Assembly: GCA_028716365.1 (NCBI GenBank)
Contig: JAQUPZ010000019.1
Coordinates: 1 to 32,443, forward strand
Source: Kiritimatiellia bacterium
GTDB taxonomy: Bacteria; Verrucomicrobiota; Kiritimatiellia; UBA8416; YA12-FULL-48-11
Reading direction: 5' to 3'
Length of the DNA stretch: 32,443 nt
Part shown: piece after piece, positions 15,907-23,712 of the stretch
Layout: each line of letters opens with the position of its first letter
Numbering within the stretch: the stretch's first letter is position 1
The notes under the pieces: generated by a model
The model's database searches: none
Told to the model about the DNA's origin: nothing
What the model saw: only the letters and a program-made list of their open reading frames with translations
Program-made: the position numbers and the translations under genes

Positions 15907-17433
15907 TCAACGAGTAACAGAAACCTTCTTCAACCGGAACGGATCAGCCTGCACTACGATTCGGAAATCTGCGCCACCGTTCTCGCCATTGGTAAAGCGT
16001 GCACCAATCAACCGGAAGGTGGCAGTTTTCCAAATGTTGGAACCCTGTAGAACAACCGTGAGCGGACCACCCGTGTAGGCACCCGCAAACGGTGCGTTTG
16101 TATCGCTGCCGTCAAATTCGAGCCTGAACTGTCCGTTGCCGCCATCATGGTAGTCCACCTCGACATCCGCCGTCATTATTTCATCACGCTTGAAGGAATC
16201 ATCAATCCGGAAATACAGGTACCGTCCGGCAGTTTTATTCGTTACCGACAACAGGCAGGCCACTCCATCAAGTACGTCCGCCCTCGCCCGGCCATCCGAC
16301 ACATCCACCAATCTCACTCCGTGTTCGCCGTTTGTTGTATTCAAATTCATTTCGACGCTCCGGACGGATGTGAAGGGACCGTCCGGCAAAGGCGGTACCT
16401 CACCTCTGTGGAACAGATTGACAAATTTCCGGGTAAGCGTGATGTATGTTCGTCCATATTCACGAGACTCGGCTAAATCCGTACCTTCATGAAATTCGTT
16501 CCAGGTTTCGAGAAAAACAATTTTTGCAGGCCGCCGCAGAAAGCGTATCCAGTTCCGCTCATAGAAACGTCCGTTTTCGCGCGGCACAATTAATGGCTCA
16601 CGGCCCGGCACAGCGCTGTGGTCATAGCCCGGCCCCAGGGACGCCACGGAATGAGTTTTCAATCCAAGTGCACCTCCCCACGCGTAAACATCGTCGGTCT
16701 GCACCTTCCATGATACTTCACGCACCACAAACGGGGTACGACCGCCAAAATCACGTGCGAATGACTCTTTTAGATAATTGAAGCACGTTTGATCATATGC
16801 TGCGGCGAAGTGGGCTGAATAAAGGAAAACAACAGGACGGCCATCGATCATTGCCCAGTGAACCGGGGGTATCAGGGAAAAGAAGTCGCGGATTGTTTCG
16901 CAGAACCACTGGCGACCTTCATTCGTCGTCAAATCCACCCGGCGACGTGCCGAGTTCCACTGGAGCGTAGACGTATCGTAAAACAGACCGATGTAAGGCG
17001 GCTTTACGCCTTCGGCGACGAGTTTTTCGCGTGCGGTAACCAGGGGAGGCACACCGGAGAAACTCCACGGCTGTTTTTCAACGGACACATTTCCGATCCT
17101 TTGCGAAGGCTCACCCCAGTAGACCGGCAGGAGGACATCGATACCCGCGTCCATCATATCGAGCAGTTGTTTGCGATGCCAACCTGCGGAGCGGAAAGTA
17201 AATCCTTCTAGCGACGGTGGATGCGTTGTGAGGGCATCCGTGCCGTTATGATTCCGGATATGAGCGCCGGTGTTAATGTCATACCAGTAAAAATAGGGCG
17301 TAACGACAATCTTCTGTCCATTTGTGAAACTCCGCACGCCAATGAAATCCGTATCCTTCAGATTCGTGTGAGGACCCAGAGGCGGATTAAAGAACATCAC
17401 CGCCGAGAAAATTAATGTTAAAATTGCTGTCAT
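15907..17433 (-). CDS. Exported GH99-like / DUF5010-type glycosidase with C-terminal beta domain
   Basis: 508 aa with a short signal-like N-terminus (MTAILTLIFSAVMFFNPPLG). The barrel begins at VTPYFYWYDINTGAHI (44-59). MDAGIDVLLPVYWGEP (94-109), PPYIGLFYDT (145-154) and KIVFLETWNEFHEGTDL (304-320) follow. The WNEFHEG motif with E309 and E313 is typical of GH71/GH99-like endo-acting enzymes and DUF5010 proteins. Residues about 365-508 form a beta-sandwich (YLYFRIDDSFKR, ADVEVDYHDGG) that may bind carbohydrate. Likely a secreted glycosidase, possibly acting on mannose- or galactose-containing chains; specificity is not readable. It starts 22 nt after the lyase-like gene and lacks a clear Shine-Dalgarno, suggesting coupled translation. 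Confidence 0.7.
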   Translation of the reverse strand: MTAILTLIFSAVMFFNPPLGPHTNLKDTDFIGVRSFTNGQKIVVTPYFYWYDINTGAHIRNHNGTDALTTHPPSLEGFTFRSAGWHRKQLLDMMDAGIDVLLPVYWGEPSQRIGNVSVEKQPWSFSGVPPLVTAREKLVAEGVKPPYIGLFYDTSTLQWNSARRRVDLTTNEGRQWFCETIRDFFSLIPPVHWAMIDGRPVVFLYSAHFAAAYDQTCFNYLKESFARDFGGRTPFVVREVSWKVQTDDVYAWGGALGLKTHSVASLGPGYDHSAVPGREPLIVPRENGRFYERNWIRFLRRPAKIVFLETWNEFHEGTDLAESREYGRTYITLTRKFVNLFHRGEVPPLPDGPFTSVRSVEMNLNTTNGEHGVRLVDVSDGRARADVLDGVACLLSVTNKTAGRYLYFRIDDSFKRDEIMTADVEVDYHDGGNGQFRLEFDGSDTNAPFAGAYTGGPLTVVLQGSNIWKTATFRLIGARFTNGENGGADFRIVVQADPFRLKKVSVTR

Positions 17434-17455
17434 GTTATTGAAGGACAGAAAATTT

Positions 17456-18802
17456 CTAGAATCCCCGAATCATGTAGGCCTGAAGAATACCGGATTCGTC
17501 GGAATTGAAAAAGCCCTTCGACCCGTCTGGCGAAAGGAACGGGTGGATATGCGCCTGTTTCTTGCAGGAGCATTTCGGATTGAGCAGGCATTTCCAGTTT
17601 TTTACCGGATCTTTACCCGGTTCGCCAAGTTCGCCAAGATAGAGCCGGCCACCCTTGTCCAATGGCGCGGCATCCGAAATTAACCGTTTACCGGCAATGT
17701 CGGTGGAAAAGTGATAGAAATGCGGATTTGGAAACTCGCGACTGAGATCGTTACGTACACCACCGGACGTTTTGATGCCAACATGTCCCGCATGAGCCGC
17801 GGCACGACCTTCGATGAGTTGTGCCTCGGGCGGTTTTCGCGAACCGGTACTTGTAATTGCCCATATACTCTGGCCACGCCAGCACTGGTGACCCTGGCAG
17901 GCCTCGTTGCCGTCGCGACCCCAAGGCATGTTGCGAAAGTTGCTGCCGTCATCACGAATCACATGGATGTCCGCCCCGACCCCGCCGACAAGTTTGATCA
18001 TTTCGCCTTTCGGGGTAAAAACATTGTCATGATTTTCCTGGATCAGGATATCATGTGAAGCCTCCGGATCAGTCGAGCGACAATACTGTGGATGCATGTT
18101 ACACCAACTCTGTCCCTGGATGATGAGTCGGACGGATGCCTTTTCAACATCAAATACCATCATACCCCATATTGGCTCAATGTTTCCGTCACCAAGAAAA
18201 CATGAGATTGACATGCGTCTGCCATCGGATGAAATAGTGGAAAGCGGATAGAGCTTGCTGGGACGGAATTTTGTGCCGGGCAGAACCGCATCCACGACCA
18301 TGACCGTCTGGCGGTCAGCTCCGTCAAGATTGACACGCTTGAGAGTTAACATGCCGCCGCCAATCTCAGTTTTGTCTACAAAGTAATAAGCATATTTGCC
18401 GTCAGGCGAGACCGACATAGCGGTGTTGCCAGGTTCTTCTGCAAGCGGATGTAACGCACCGTGGTTTTCCAGATCGCACAGAAGGTAATGATGCTTTGGG
18501 TCGCTTTTACTCCCGCCATGTGCGCTTGCGGAACGATGCAGCACCAGCCGTTTAGAGTCCGGTGTAAAAATCTGGGCCTCCATGTAAAGATGGGAACCCG
18601 GCACGTCCTGTTCGGTGGTGAGCTGAAAGACTTCGACACCCTTCAAGGAATTCCCGTCCAGCAAATCGGGACGAAGTTTCCACTGTGATTGCGGACGGAC
18701 ACTGGCAGATGGAGAGTTGGCCCAAACCCGGCGGGTTAAACACAAACCTGCCGTGGCCAACCCGGCCCTACCTAAAAAACTGCGCCTGGAAAAAGATGTC
18801 AT
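17456..18802 (-). CDS. Tat-exported oligogalacturonate-lyase-like (PL22-like) beta-propeller
   Basis: 448 aa. The twin-arginine signal is SRRSFLGRAGLATAG (R6-R7). The body is a seven-bladed-propeller-type repeat of TolB/WD40-like blades: VSPDGKYAYYF (131-141), TISSDGRRMSI (189-199), FTPKGEMI (262-269), HPFLSPDGSKGFFNSDESG (420-438). Conserved histidines H237 (NMHPQYCR), H305 (GHQCWRG), H418 and H420 (QAHIHP) line up with the Mn-binding His/Gln cluster of oligogalacturonate lyases, although their exact spacing differs. PL22 enzymes split unsaturated or saturated pectin dimers by beta-elimination; known members are cytoplasmic, so an exported form is unusual. The start lies 4 nt after the esterase stop, a tight coupling. 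Alternative: a non-catalytic binding propeller. Confidence 0.65.
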   Translation of the reverse strand: MTSFSRRSFLGRAGLATAGLCLTRRVWANSPSASVRPQSQWKLRPDLLDGNSLKGVEVFQLTTEQDVPGSHLYMEAQIFTPDSKRLVLHRSASAHGGSKSDPKHHYLLCDLENHGALHPLAEEPGNTAMSVSPDGKYAYYFVDKTEIGGGMLTLKRVNLDGADRQTVMVVDAVLPGTKFRPSKLYPLSTISSDGRRMSISCFLGDGNIEPIWGMMVFDVEKASVRLIIQGQSWCNMHPQYCRSTDPEASHDILIQENHDNVFTPKGEMIKLVGGVGADIHVIRDDGSNFRNMPWGRDGNEACQGHQCWRGQSIWAITSTGSRKPPEAQLIEGRAAAHAGHVGIKTSGGVRNDLSREFPNPHFYHFSTDIAGKRLISDAAPLDKGGRLYLGELGEPGKDPVKNWKCLLNPKCSCKKQAHIHPFLSPDGSKGFFNSDESGILQAYMIRGF

Positions 18803-18806
18803 TGAA

Positions 18807-19697
18807 TTAATTCCCCCGGTTGGTCTTGTTTTTTAAATTACGATCGAAGAAATCCAGAACGGCGGGACGCAAGTCCTGCTGCTTCGGTTGCAGGTGAAAA
18901 GAATGCGGCCCTTTTTCGATAACAATCAGCTGGTGTTCAACGCCGGCCTTTTCCATCGCAGCTGCAAAATTCCTGGATTGCTCGACATCAACAGTGCCAT
19001 CAGCAGTGCCGTGAATAATCAGGAAAGGCGGAGTACTTTTTCGCAGGTAGGTGGCCGGTGAGGCCTGGCGGTAAAGTTCAGGAGCTTCAGCGCGTTTTTT
19101 ACCGAGCATGCCCAGATCGTGCCATGCCGGCAAATCCACCGGACCATAGAGATCAACCGCGGCCTGGATCTGACATGAATATTCTGCATAAGGTCCCTTT
19201 GGATCCAAACCATCTTCAGGAGCCGTAACACCGAGCATGGAAACAAGATGACCACCGGCAGAACCGCCGATCGCCCCGATGTGACCCGAATCAAGTTGAA
19301 GCCGGTCGGCGTTTTTACGCAACCAGCGAACTGCAGTTTTACAGTCATAGAGGTTCTGGGGCCACGTGACTTTCACAGTATTCGTATTTGACAGGATATA
19401 GTTAATACTGAGGCAAATGTAACCGTTCCGGGCCAGGGTAGTGCCAATGTTAATTTCACGGCCGTTCCCTTTGTCACCGCCGCTCCAGCCTCCACCGTGA
19501 ATGATGACAACCCCGGGGCAACGCTGGTTTTCAGGAATGCTCGCGGGCAGATAGAGGTCGGCTTTTTCTTTTCTATCCGGCTCAAGGTAATCAATGTCCT
19601 TCTGAATGCGGACCCCTTCCGGATCAGCCAGCGTCATTTTCAACGCAAGGGAACAAATTACGGTAATGGCAGGAAACGCCCGATGAACAGTTTTCAT
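18807..19697 (-). CDS. Secreted alpha/beta-hydrolase esterase (carbohydrate-esterase-like)
   Basis: 296 aa with GGAGG before the ATG at 19697 and a signal peptide ending near MTLA-DP (residue 24). The oxyanion motif HGGGW is at 67-71 and the nucleophile elbow GGSAGG carries S146. HGTADGTVD (about residue 228-236) supplies the acid and KGPHSFHL (about 272) the catalytic His. This is the BD-FAE / hormone-sensitive-lipase-like architecture of acetyl- or feruloyl-esterases found in glycan loci. It probably removes acyl groups so that the neighbouring glycosidases and lyase can act. It is 14 nt downstream of a Tat dehydrogenase and 4 nt upstream of the lyase-like gene. Acyl group and sugar unknown. 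Confidence 0.88.
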   Translation of the reverse strand: MKTVHRAFPAITVICSLALKMTLADPEGVRIQKDIDYLEPDRKEKADLYLPASIPENQRCPGVVIIHGGGWSGGDKGNGREINIGTTLARNGYICLSINYILSNTNTVKVTWPQNLYDCKTAVRWLRKNADRLQLDSGHIGAIGGSAGGHLVSMLGVTAPEDGLDPKGPYAEYSCQIQAAVDLYGPVDLPAWHDLGMLGKKRAEAPELYRQASPATYLRKSTPPFLIIHGTADGTVDVEQSRNFAAAMEKAGVEHQLIVIEKGPHSFHLQPKQQDLRPAVLDFFDRNLKNKTNRGN

Positions 19698-19711
19698 GGT
19701 ACTGCCTCCAG

Positions 19712-21016
19712 TTAAGTACCCTTAATGAGACGGGTTACGCCCGGTACGGCTATCGGATAATTTCCGTCAGGTCCCGGTTTTACAGGCGGCTCTGTTTTAA
19801 AATCACAGTCACGCGGTTCGAATGCGAAGTCCGCGCTGATTGCTTTCTTCCATCCAAGCTGATTACCTGTATAACAGACTATCTGGCCAAGGACAGCAAC
19901 CATTGTACTGTTCGCCATGTAACTGCCACTGTTGATCGGTTTACCGGAACGGATGGCGGCAAAAAGCGCTTTATGTTCTTCTTTGTATGGACTCGGGAAT
20001 GGCCCGGGATAATCCCAGTTGGTTTCGCCCTGTATCTTGTAATTCAACAGCGAGGCACGTCCCTTCGTACCATAGACATAATCAGATACCCCTCCATAAC
20101 AGTTTTTTTGTGTCCTGCAAAGGGCATACATTTTAACTCCGTTGGCATATTCATAAACCACTGAATGATGATCAAAGGCATCGCCGTAAATAGTCCCGAA
20201 TGAAGCCGAACGTCCAGCCAGTCCATGGGCCTTAAGCGGGGTTTCTTCGTGCATGACCCAACAAGCCTTGTCCACGCTGTGTACAAGCGACTGGGTTACA
20301 TCATCACCGGCCAGCCAGGTGAAATGATACCAATTACGGAACTGGTATTCAATTTCGCTCCAGCCGGGTTGTCTTTCCACCAGAACATATGGAGCACGCA
20401 GGAAATTTACTTCCATGGACACGATGTTACCGATGGCACCATCATGAATCCTTTTCATGGTCTCTATGACACCTGGGTTATACCGGTTATGCAGGCCGGA
20501 AAGGACACATAGATTTTTTGTCCTGGCAAGATCGGCGGCCTCCTGCGTGGCGCGAACGCCAACCGGATCAATACCATGCGGCTTTTCCACAAATACATGT
20601 TTGCCAGCATCGATTGCCGCACGCATGTATTTCGGGTGGAACTTCGAGGAACAGGCAATCAGGACCACGTCACTGGATTCGATGACATGCTTGTAACCGT
20701 CGAAGCCTGTAAATTTGTGAGCGGCATCCACCTGGGTCCGATCGGGACAATGTGCCTTGATCTTCGTCAGTGAAGATTCCAGTTTATCAGAAAAGATCTC
20801 CGCCATTGCAACCAGTTTGACTCCCGGATCCGCATCCAGAGCATCCATGGCCGCGCCTGTACAGCGGCCTCCACACCCTATCATCCCGATCTTGATTGTA
20901 TCGCCACCTGCAGCCCAGGCACTTCGGCCAAGATTGAGCGTTGCCGCTGCCGCAGTGAGACCGGCAGAGGTTTTCAGGAATTCACGACGCGAGGTAGTGT
21001 TTGCTGCATTTTTCAT
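19712..21016 (-). CDS. Tat-exported Gfo/Idh/MocA family dehydrogenase (2)
   Basis: 434 aa; the ATG at 21016 has TTGGAGGTAAAATC upstream. The Tat signal is textbook: TSRREFLKTSAG (R10-R11), then an Ala-rich h-region to SAWA-AG. The dinucleotide motif is GCGGRCTG (47-54) and EKPHG starts at 144. The middle domain has QFRNWYHFTWLAGDDVTQSLVHSVDKACW, the family's substrate-side helix with His residues. It is clearly diverged from the other dehydrogenase at 14528, so the two are not a recent duplication and may act on different sugars or in opposite directions. It is 69 nt after the small basic-protein gene and 14 nt before the esterase. NAD(P) dependence is inferred from the fold. Confidence 0.9.
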   Translation of the reverse strand: MKNAANTTSRREFLKTSAGLTAAAATLNLGRSAWAAGGDTIKIGMIGCGGRCTGAAMDALDADPGVKLVAMAEIFSDKLESSLTKIKAHCPDRTQVDAAHKFTGFDGYKHVIESSDVVLIACSSKFHPKYMRAAIDAGKHVFVEKPHGIDPVGVRATQEAADLARTKNLCVLSGLHNRYNPGVIETMKRIHDGAIGNIVSMEVNFLRAPYVLVERQPGWSEIEYQFRNWYHFTWLAGDDVTQSLVHSVDKACWVMHEETPLKAHGLAGRSASFGTIYGDAFDHHSVVYEYANGVKMYALCRTQKNCYGGVSDYVYGTKGRASLLNYKIQGETNWDYPGPFPSPYKEEHKALFAAIRSGKPINSGSYMANSTMVAVLGQIVCYTGNQLGWKKAISADFAFEPRDCDFKTEPPVKPGPDGNYPIAVPGVTRLIKGT

Positions 21017-21085
21017 GATTTTACCTCCAATATTGATCTTTCCCATGTGCAATTTTGAAACGTTTGCTGTAATTACAAAAAATTT

Positions 21086-21349
21086 TCATTTCCGTTTGCG
21101 ATTATTTTCCCGGCGCGATGGTTTCTCCAGCCGATGCCGGTACTTACGCTTGAAACGGTTGCAGGCAATCGTCGATTTCTTGCCTTCGTCGTTTTCCCAC
21201 ACCTCATCGTATCGCGGAACATTGGGCAGACTGCGAATGAACCGCTCATGTAAAATCGTGCCTTTCTCATCGCAGTCCATCTCTACATACCGCGGCTTCC
21301 GCAGCCGGTTTAATCGATCAGACAGAATAACCAGAATTTTCCGTTTCAT
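21086..21349 (-). CDS. Small basic conserved-type hypothetical protein
   Basis: 87 aa starting with a very strong site (GGAGGG, 8 nt before the ATG at 21349). No signal peptide or membrane segment. The sequence is charged: KRKILVILSDRLNRLRKPRYVEMD, then a central acidic part (YDEVWENDEGKKSTIAC), then a strongly basic tail (FKRKYRHRLEKPSRRENNRKRK). It is probably cytoplasmic and could bind nucleic acid. It lies between transporter and dehydrogenase genes in the same direction. I do not recognise the family. The good start site and structured charge pattern make a real gene likely. Confidence 0.65.
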   Translation of the reverse strand: MKRKILVILSDRLNRLRKPRYVEMDCDEKGTILHERFIRSLPNVPRYDEVWENDEGKKSTIACNRFKRKYRHRLEKPSRRENNRKRK

Positions 21350-21388
21350 GAACTAACCCTCCTCACTCCTTGACCGTTGCGTCTAACC

Positions 21389-21544
21389 CTACAAACCTGA
21401 TAACGCCGGCATATCTGCACCATGCCCGGCCCTGGCAAACAACCTCGCCCGTTCGAGAACCACTGAAGGAAAAACAAACCATACTGCAATCAGTCCAAGA
21501 AATACAGTTTTTATGAACCATTCTATCGTATTGAAATGTTGCAG
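21389..21544 (-). CDS. Possible small single-span membrane protein with a non-canonical start
   Basis: An open frame (21559-21389) encodes one clear transmembrane segment (VFLGLIAVWFVFPSVVL) followed by a positive patch (ERARLFAR) and a short tail. No ATG, GTG or TTG occurs before the hydrophobic segment; the first plausible start is a CTG at 21544 with AAGAGA upstream, giving 51 aa. It could instead be the broken end of a longer gene. It occupies the gap between the permease and the 87-aa gene. Confidence 0.25.
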   Translation of the reverse strand: MQHFNTIEWFIKTVFLGLIAVWFVFPSVVLERARLFARAGHGADMPALSGL

Positions 21545-21603
21545 ATTATTTCTCTTATACTATCCATCAGGCATCCTGCTCAAGTCAAAGTAATCGTGAA
21601 TCG

Positions 21604-22917
21604 TTATTTTAGCAAATGATCTCTCATTCGATTACTTAACATCCACAACGGCAATCCGAGCAATAACAGGCCGCAGGAAAATAATGCAATCCAGGGCTTG
21701 TAAATCACGGCGCTGTAAATAAGGAAAGCACATGTCCCCACAAAAATAATTGGCGTAACCGGATAGCCGAAAACCCGATATGGACGCTCCACATGCGGCT
21801 CCTTGAAACGTAACACAACAACAGCCATTGTCGAAGCCAGGTAAAACGAATAAACCGTCGCCGCCGTATAGAGAACTGCATTTACAAATGATCCCAGCAC
21901 AATAATTAATGTCACAGTAATCGCTCCCTGCAACAACAACGCCACCGCAGGCGTTTCGAATCGCTGATGCCACTGACCCAGCCAGCGGAAAAGATGATGA
22001 TCCGTACCCATGGCGTATGAAATTCTTGCACCGGCAAAAATCAGACCGTTAACAGCACCCAGGGCTGAAATACAAATCAGCGCGCCGATCAAAACACCTG
22101 CGAGATGAGGAATGACTGCCGCCACAGTGTCAACCGCTACCGCTTTCGATGAAGCCAGTCCCTGATAACCCAATACGTAGAGAAACGCGCCATTCACCAT
22201 CAGATAAAGCACGATGACAGCACTGGTACCCAGGAACAATGCACGTACAATGTTTCGGCGGGAATCCCTCACTTCCGCCGCAACGTAGGCCATTTCATTC
22301 CAGCCACCATACGTAAATAGAACAAAGATCAATGCCAGGCTGAATGGTAACTGACCGGCAGTTTCCGTCTTCACTATTTTCGGCGAGGCGAGACAGGCTG
22401 TAACCACGATCAACAACAGGCCGACAGCTTTCACCGTAGTAAGCAGGTTCTGCGTCCATTTCCCTTCCCTTACACCGATTACATTAACAAGTGTCAGTAT
22501 GATCGTTGCCGAGATTGCATATATTTGCTGTCCATACGGAAACACTGTACCGGCCAATGGATCCCAGACTGCGCTGGCATAAGTGGCAAAGGCAAACGCC
22601 ATCACGGCAATGTCACCGGGTCGAACAATAGCCAACTGCGCCCAACCGAAAAGGAAACCCGCCCATTTACCATAGGCACGTCCCAGATAAACGTAATCAC
22701 CACCTTCCTGCGGATACGCGGTAGCCAGTTCCGCATAACTCAATGCCCCGCATAAAGAAAACAGCCCTCCCAAAATCCATATTCCCGCCACACCCCGCAT
22801 ACTGCCGGCACCCTTTGCAATGTCGGGAGCCATCTGGTAAATACCAACACCTATGATGATACCAACTATCAGGCAGGTTGAATCAAACAATGACAGTTGC
22901 TGTTTCGGTTTCTGCAT
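21604..22917 (-). CDS. APC-superfamily amino acid permease
   Basis: 437 aa from the ATG at 22917; a GTG two codons earlier is possible, and neither has a clear Shine-Dalgarno. About twelve hydrophobic segments. The first helix has the unwound APC motif GIIIGVGIYQMAPDIAKG. CGALSYAELATAYPQEGGDYVYLGRAYG near 58-85 is the conserved second-third helix region of LAT/APA-type carriers. It imports or exchanges amino acids across the inner membrane. It starts 16 nt after the exported methyltransferase. An amino acid carrier inside a glycan locus would make sense if glycopeptides or glycoproteins are degraded. Substrate unknown. Confidence 0.9.
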   Translation of the reverse strand: MQKPKQQLSLFDSTCLIVGIIIGVGIYQMAPDIAKGAGSMRGVAGIWILGGLFSLCGALSYAELATAYPQEGGDYVYLGRAYGKWAGFLFGWAQLAIVRPGDIAVMAFAFATYASAVWDPLAGTVFPYGQQIYAISATIILTLVNVIGVREGKWTQNLLTTVKAVGLLLIVVTACLASPKIVKTETAGQLPFSLALIFVLFTYGGWNEMAYVAAEVRDSRRNIVRALFLGTSAVIVLYLMVNGAFLYVLGYQGLASSKAVAVDTVAAVIPHLAGVLIGALICISALGAVNGLIFAGARISYAMGTDHHLFRWLGQWHQRFETPAVALLLQGAITVTLIIVLGSFVNAVLYTAATVYSFYLASTMAVVVLRFKEPHVERPYRVFGYPVTPIIFVGTCAFLIYSAVIYKPWIALFSCGLLLLGLPLWMLSNRMRDHLLK

Positions 22918-22933
22918 TGTCACACGTGGTAGT

Positions 22934-23623
22934 TCACCGCTTCTTGAGGGTCACGCCAATACCGGACGCTTCCATGTTCAAGAATAACGTCTCCAGGTCC
23001 GGATTATTGGTGACGGCCTTGACATAACGTGGATCGGCCATACTCCTTGTCATGTTGTGAGCTATAATCAGGCCACCAGGTCGGACCAGCGGCAACAACT
23101 TGTTCAGATAATCCAGATAGCCTTCTTTGTCCGCGTCAAGGAAGAGAATGTCCATCTGCTCTTTTATTTTCTTCACCTCTTCATGAGCATTACCTTCGAT
23201 TAACGTCACAAGTCCATCCACCCCCGCCCGTTTGAAGTTTTCACGAGCCCTGGCAGCACGATTGGCATCAATTTCAAAAGTCGTTAACTTCCCGCCAGCC
23301 TGTTGAAGCGCCATGCAGAACCAGATACCAGAATATCCAACCGATGTTCCTATCTCTACCACGTGTTTGGCGCCAATCGACTCCGCCAACAAACGCAGGA
23401 TACGACCATCATCGAGAGGAACGCTCATGGTACCGCGTCGCTGGTTCTGACTTATATCTTCCAGTACAGTGAGGATTTTTTTCTCTGTATCGGACTTTGC
23501 CTGAACCTTGCTTGTAAATAATTTCTTCTCCTCTCCTGGACGTGGTCCTTGCGCGCAAACGCCAGCTGCCAATAACACCATGATAATTATACCCAGAACT
23601 GCTCTGCTGATTTGAGTCTGCAT
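22934..23623 (-). CDS. Exported SAM-dependent O-methyltransferase-like protein
   Basis: 229 aa. The ATG at 23623 has AAAGGAAATATAAAA upstream and begins a clear signal peptide (MQTQISRAVLGIIIMVLLAAGVCA-QG). The body is a class I methyltransferase of the caffeoyl-CoA/catechol type: SAM motif VVEIGTSVGYSG (88-99), FEID (116-119) for the ribose, and LFLDADKEGYLDYL (160-173). The metal pair usually written D-N after the GG turn reads H189-N190 (GGLIIAHNM). SAM is a cytoplasmic cofactor, so an exported family member is odd. Either it binds something else, is exported for another reason, or the N-terminus is an anchor facing inward. It lies between the MFS and APC transporter genes. Fold sure, methyl transfer doubtful. 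Confidence 0.8.
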   Translation of the reverse strand: MQTQISRAVLGIIIMVLLAAGVCAQGPRPGEEKKLFTSKVQAKSDTEKKILTVLEDISQNQRRGTMSVPLDDGRILRLLAESIGAKHVVEIGTSVGYSGIWFCMALQQAGGKLTTFEIDANRAARARENFKRAGVDGLVTLIEGNAHEEVKKIKEQMDILFLDADKEGYLDYLNKLLPLVRPGGLIIAHNMTRSMADPRYVKAVTNNPDLETLFLNMEASGIGVTLKKR

Positions 23624-23712
23624 TTTTATATTTCCTTTTTCAGTTTCCAACAGGCGGTGGCAACGGCACTAACTGTAGAAGTTGCTGCCTACTCACCAAT
23701 TCTCCATCTTCT

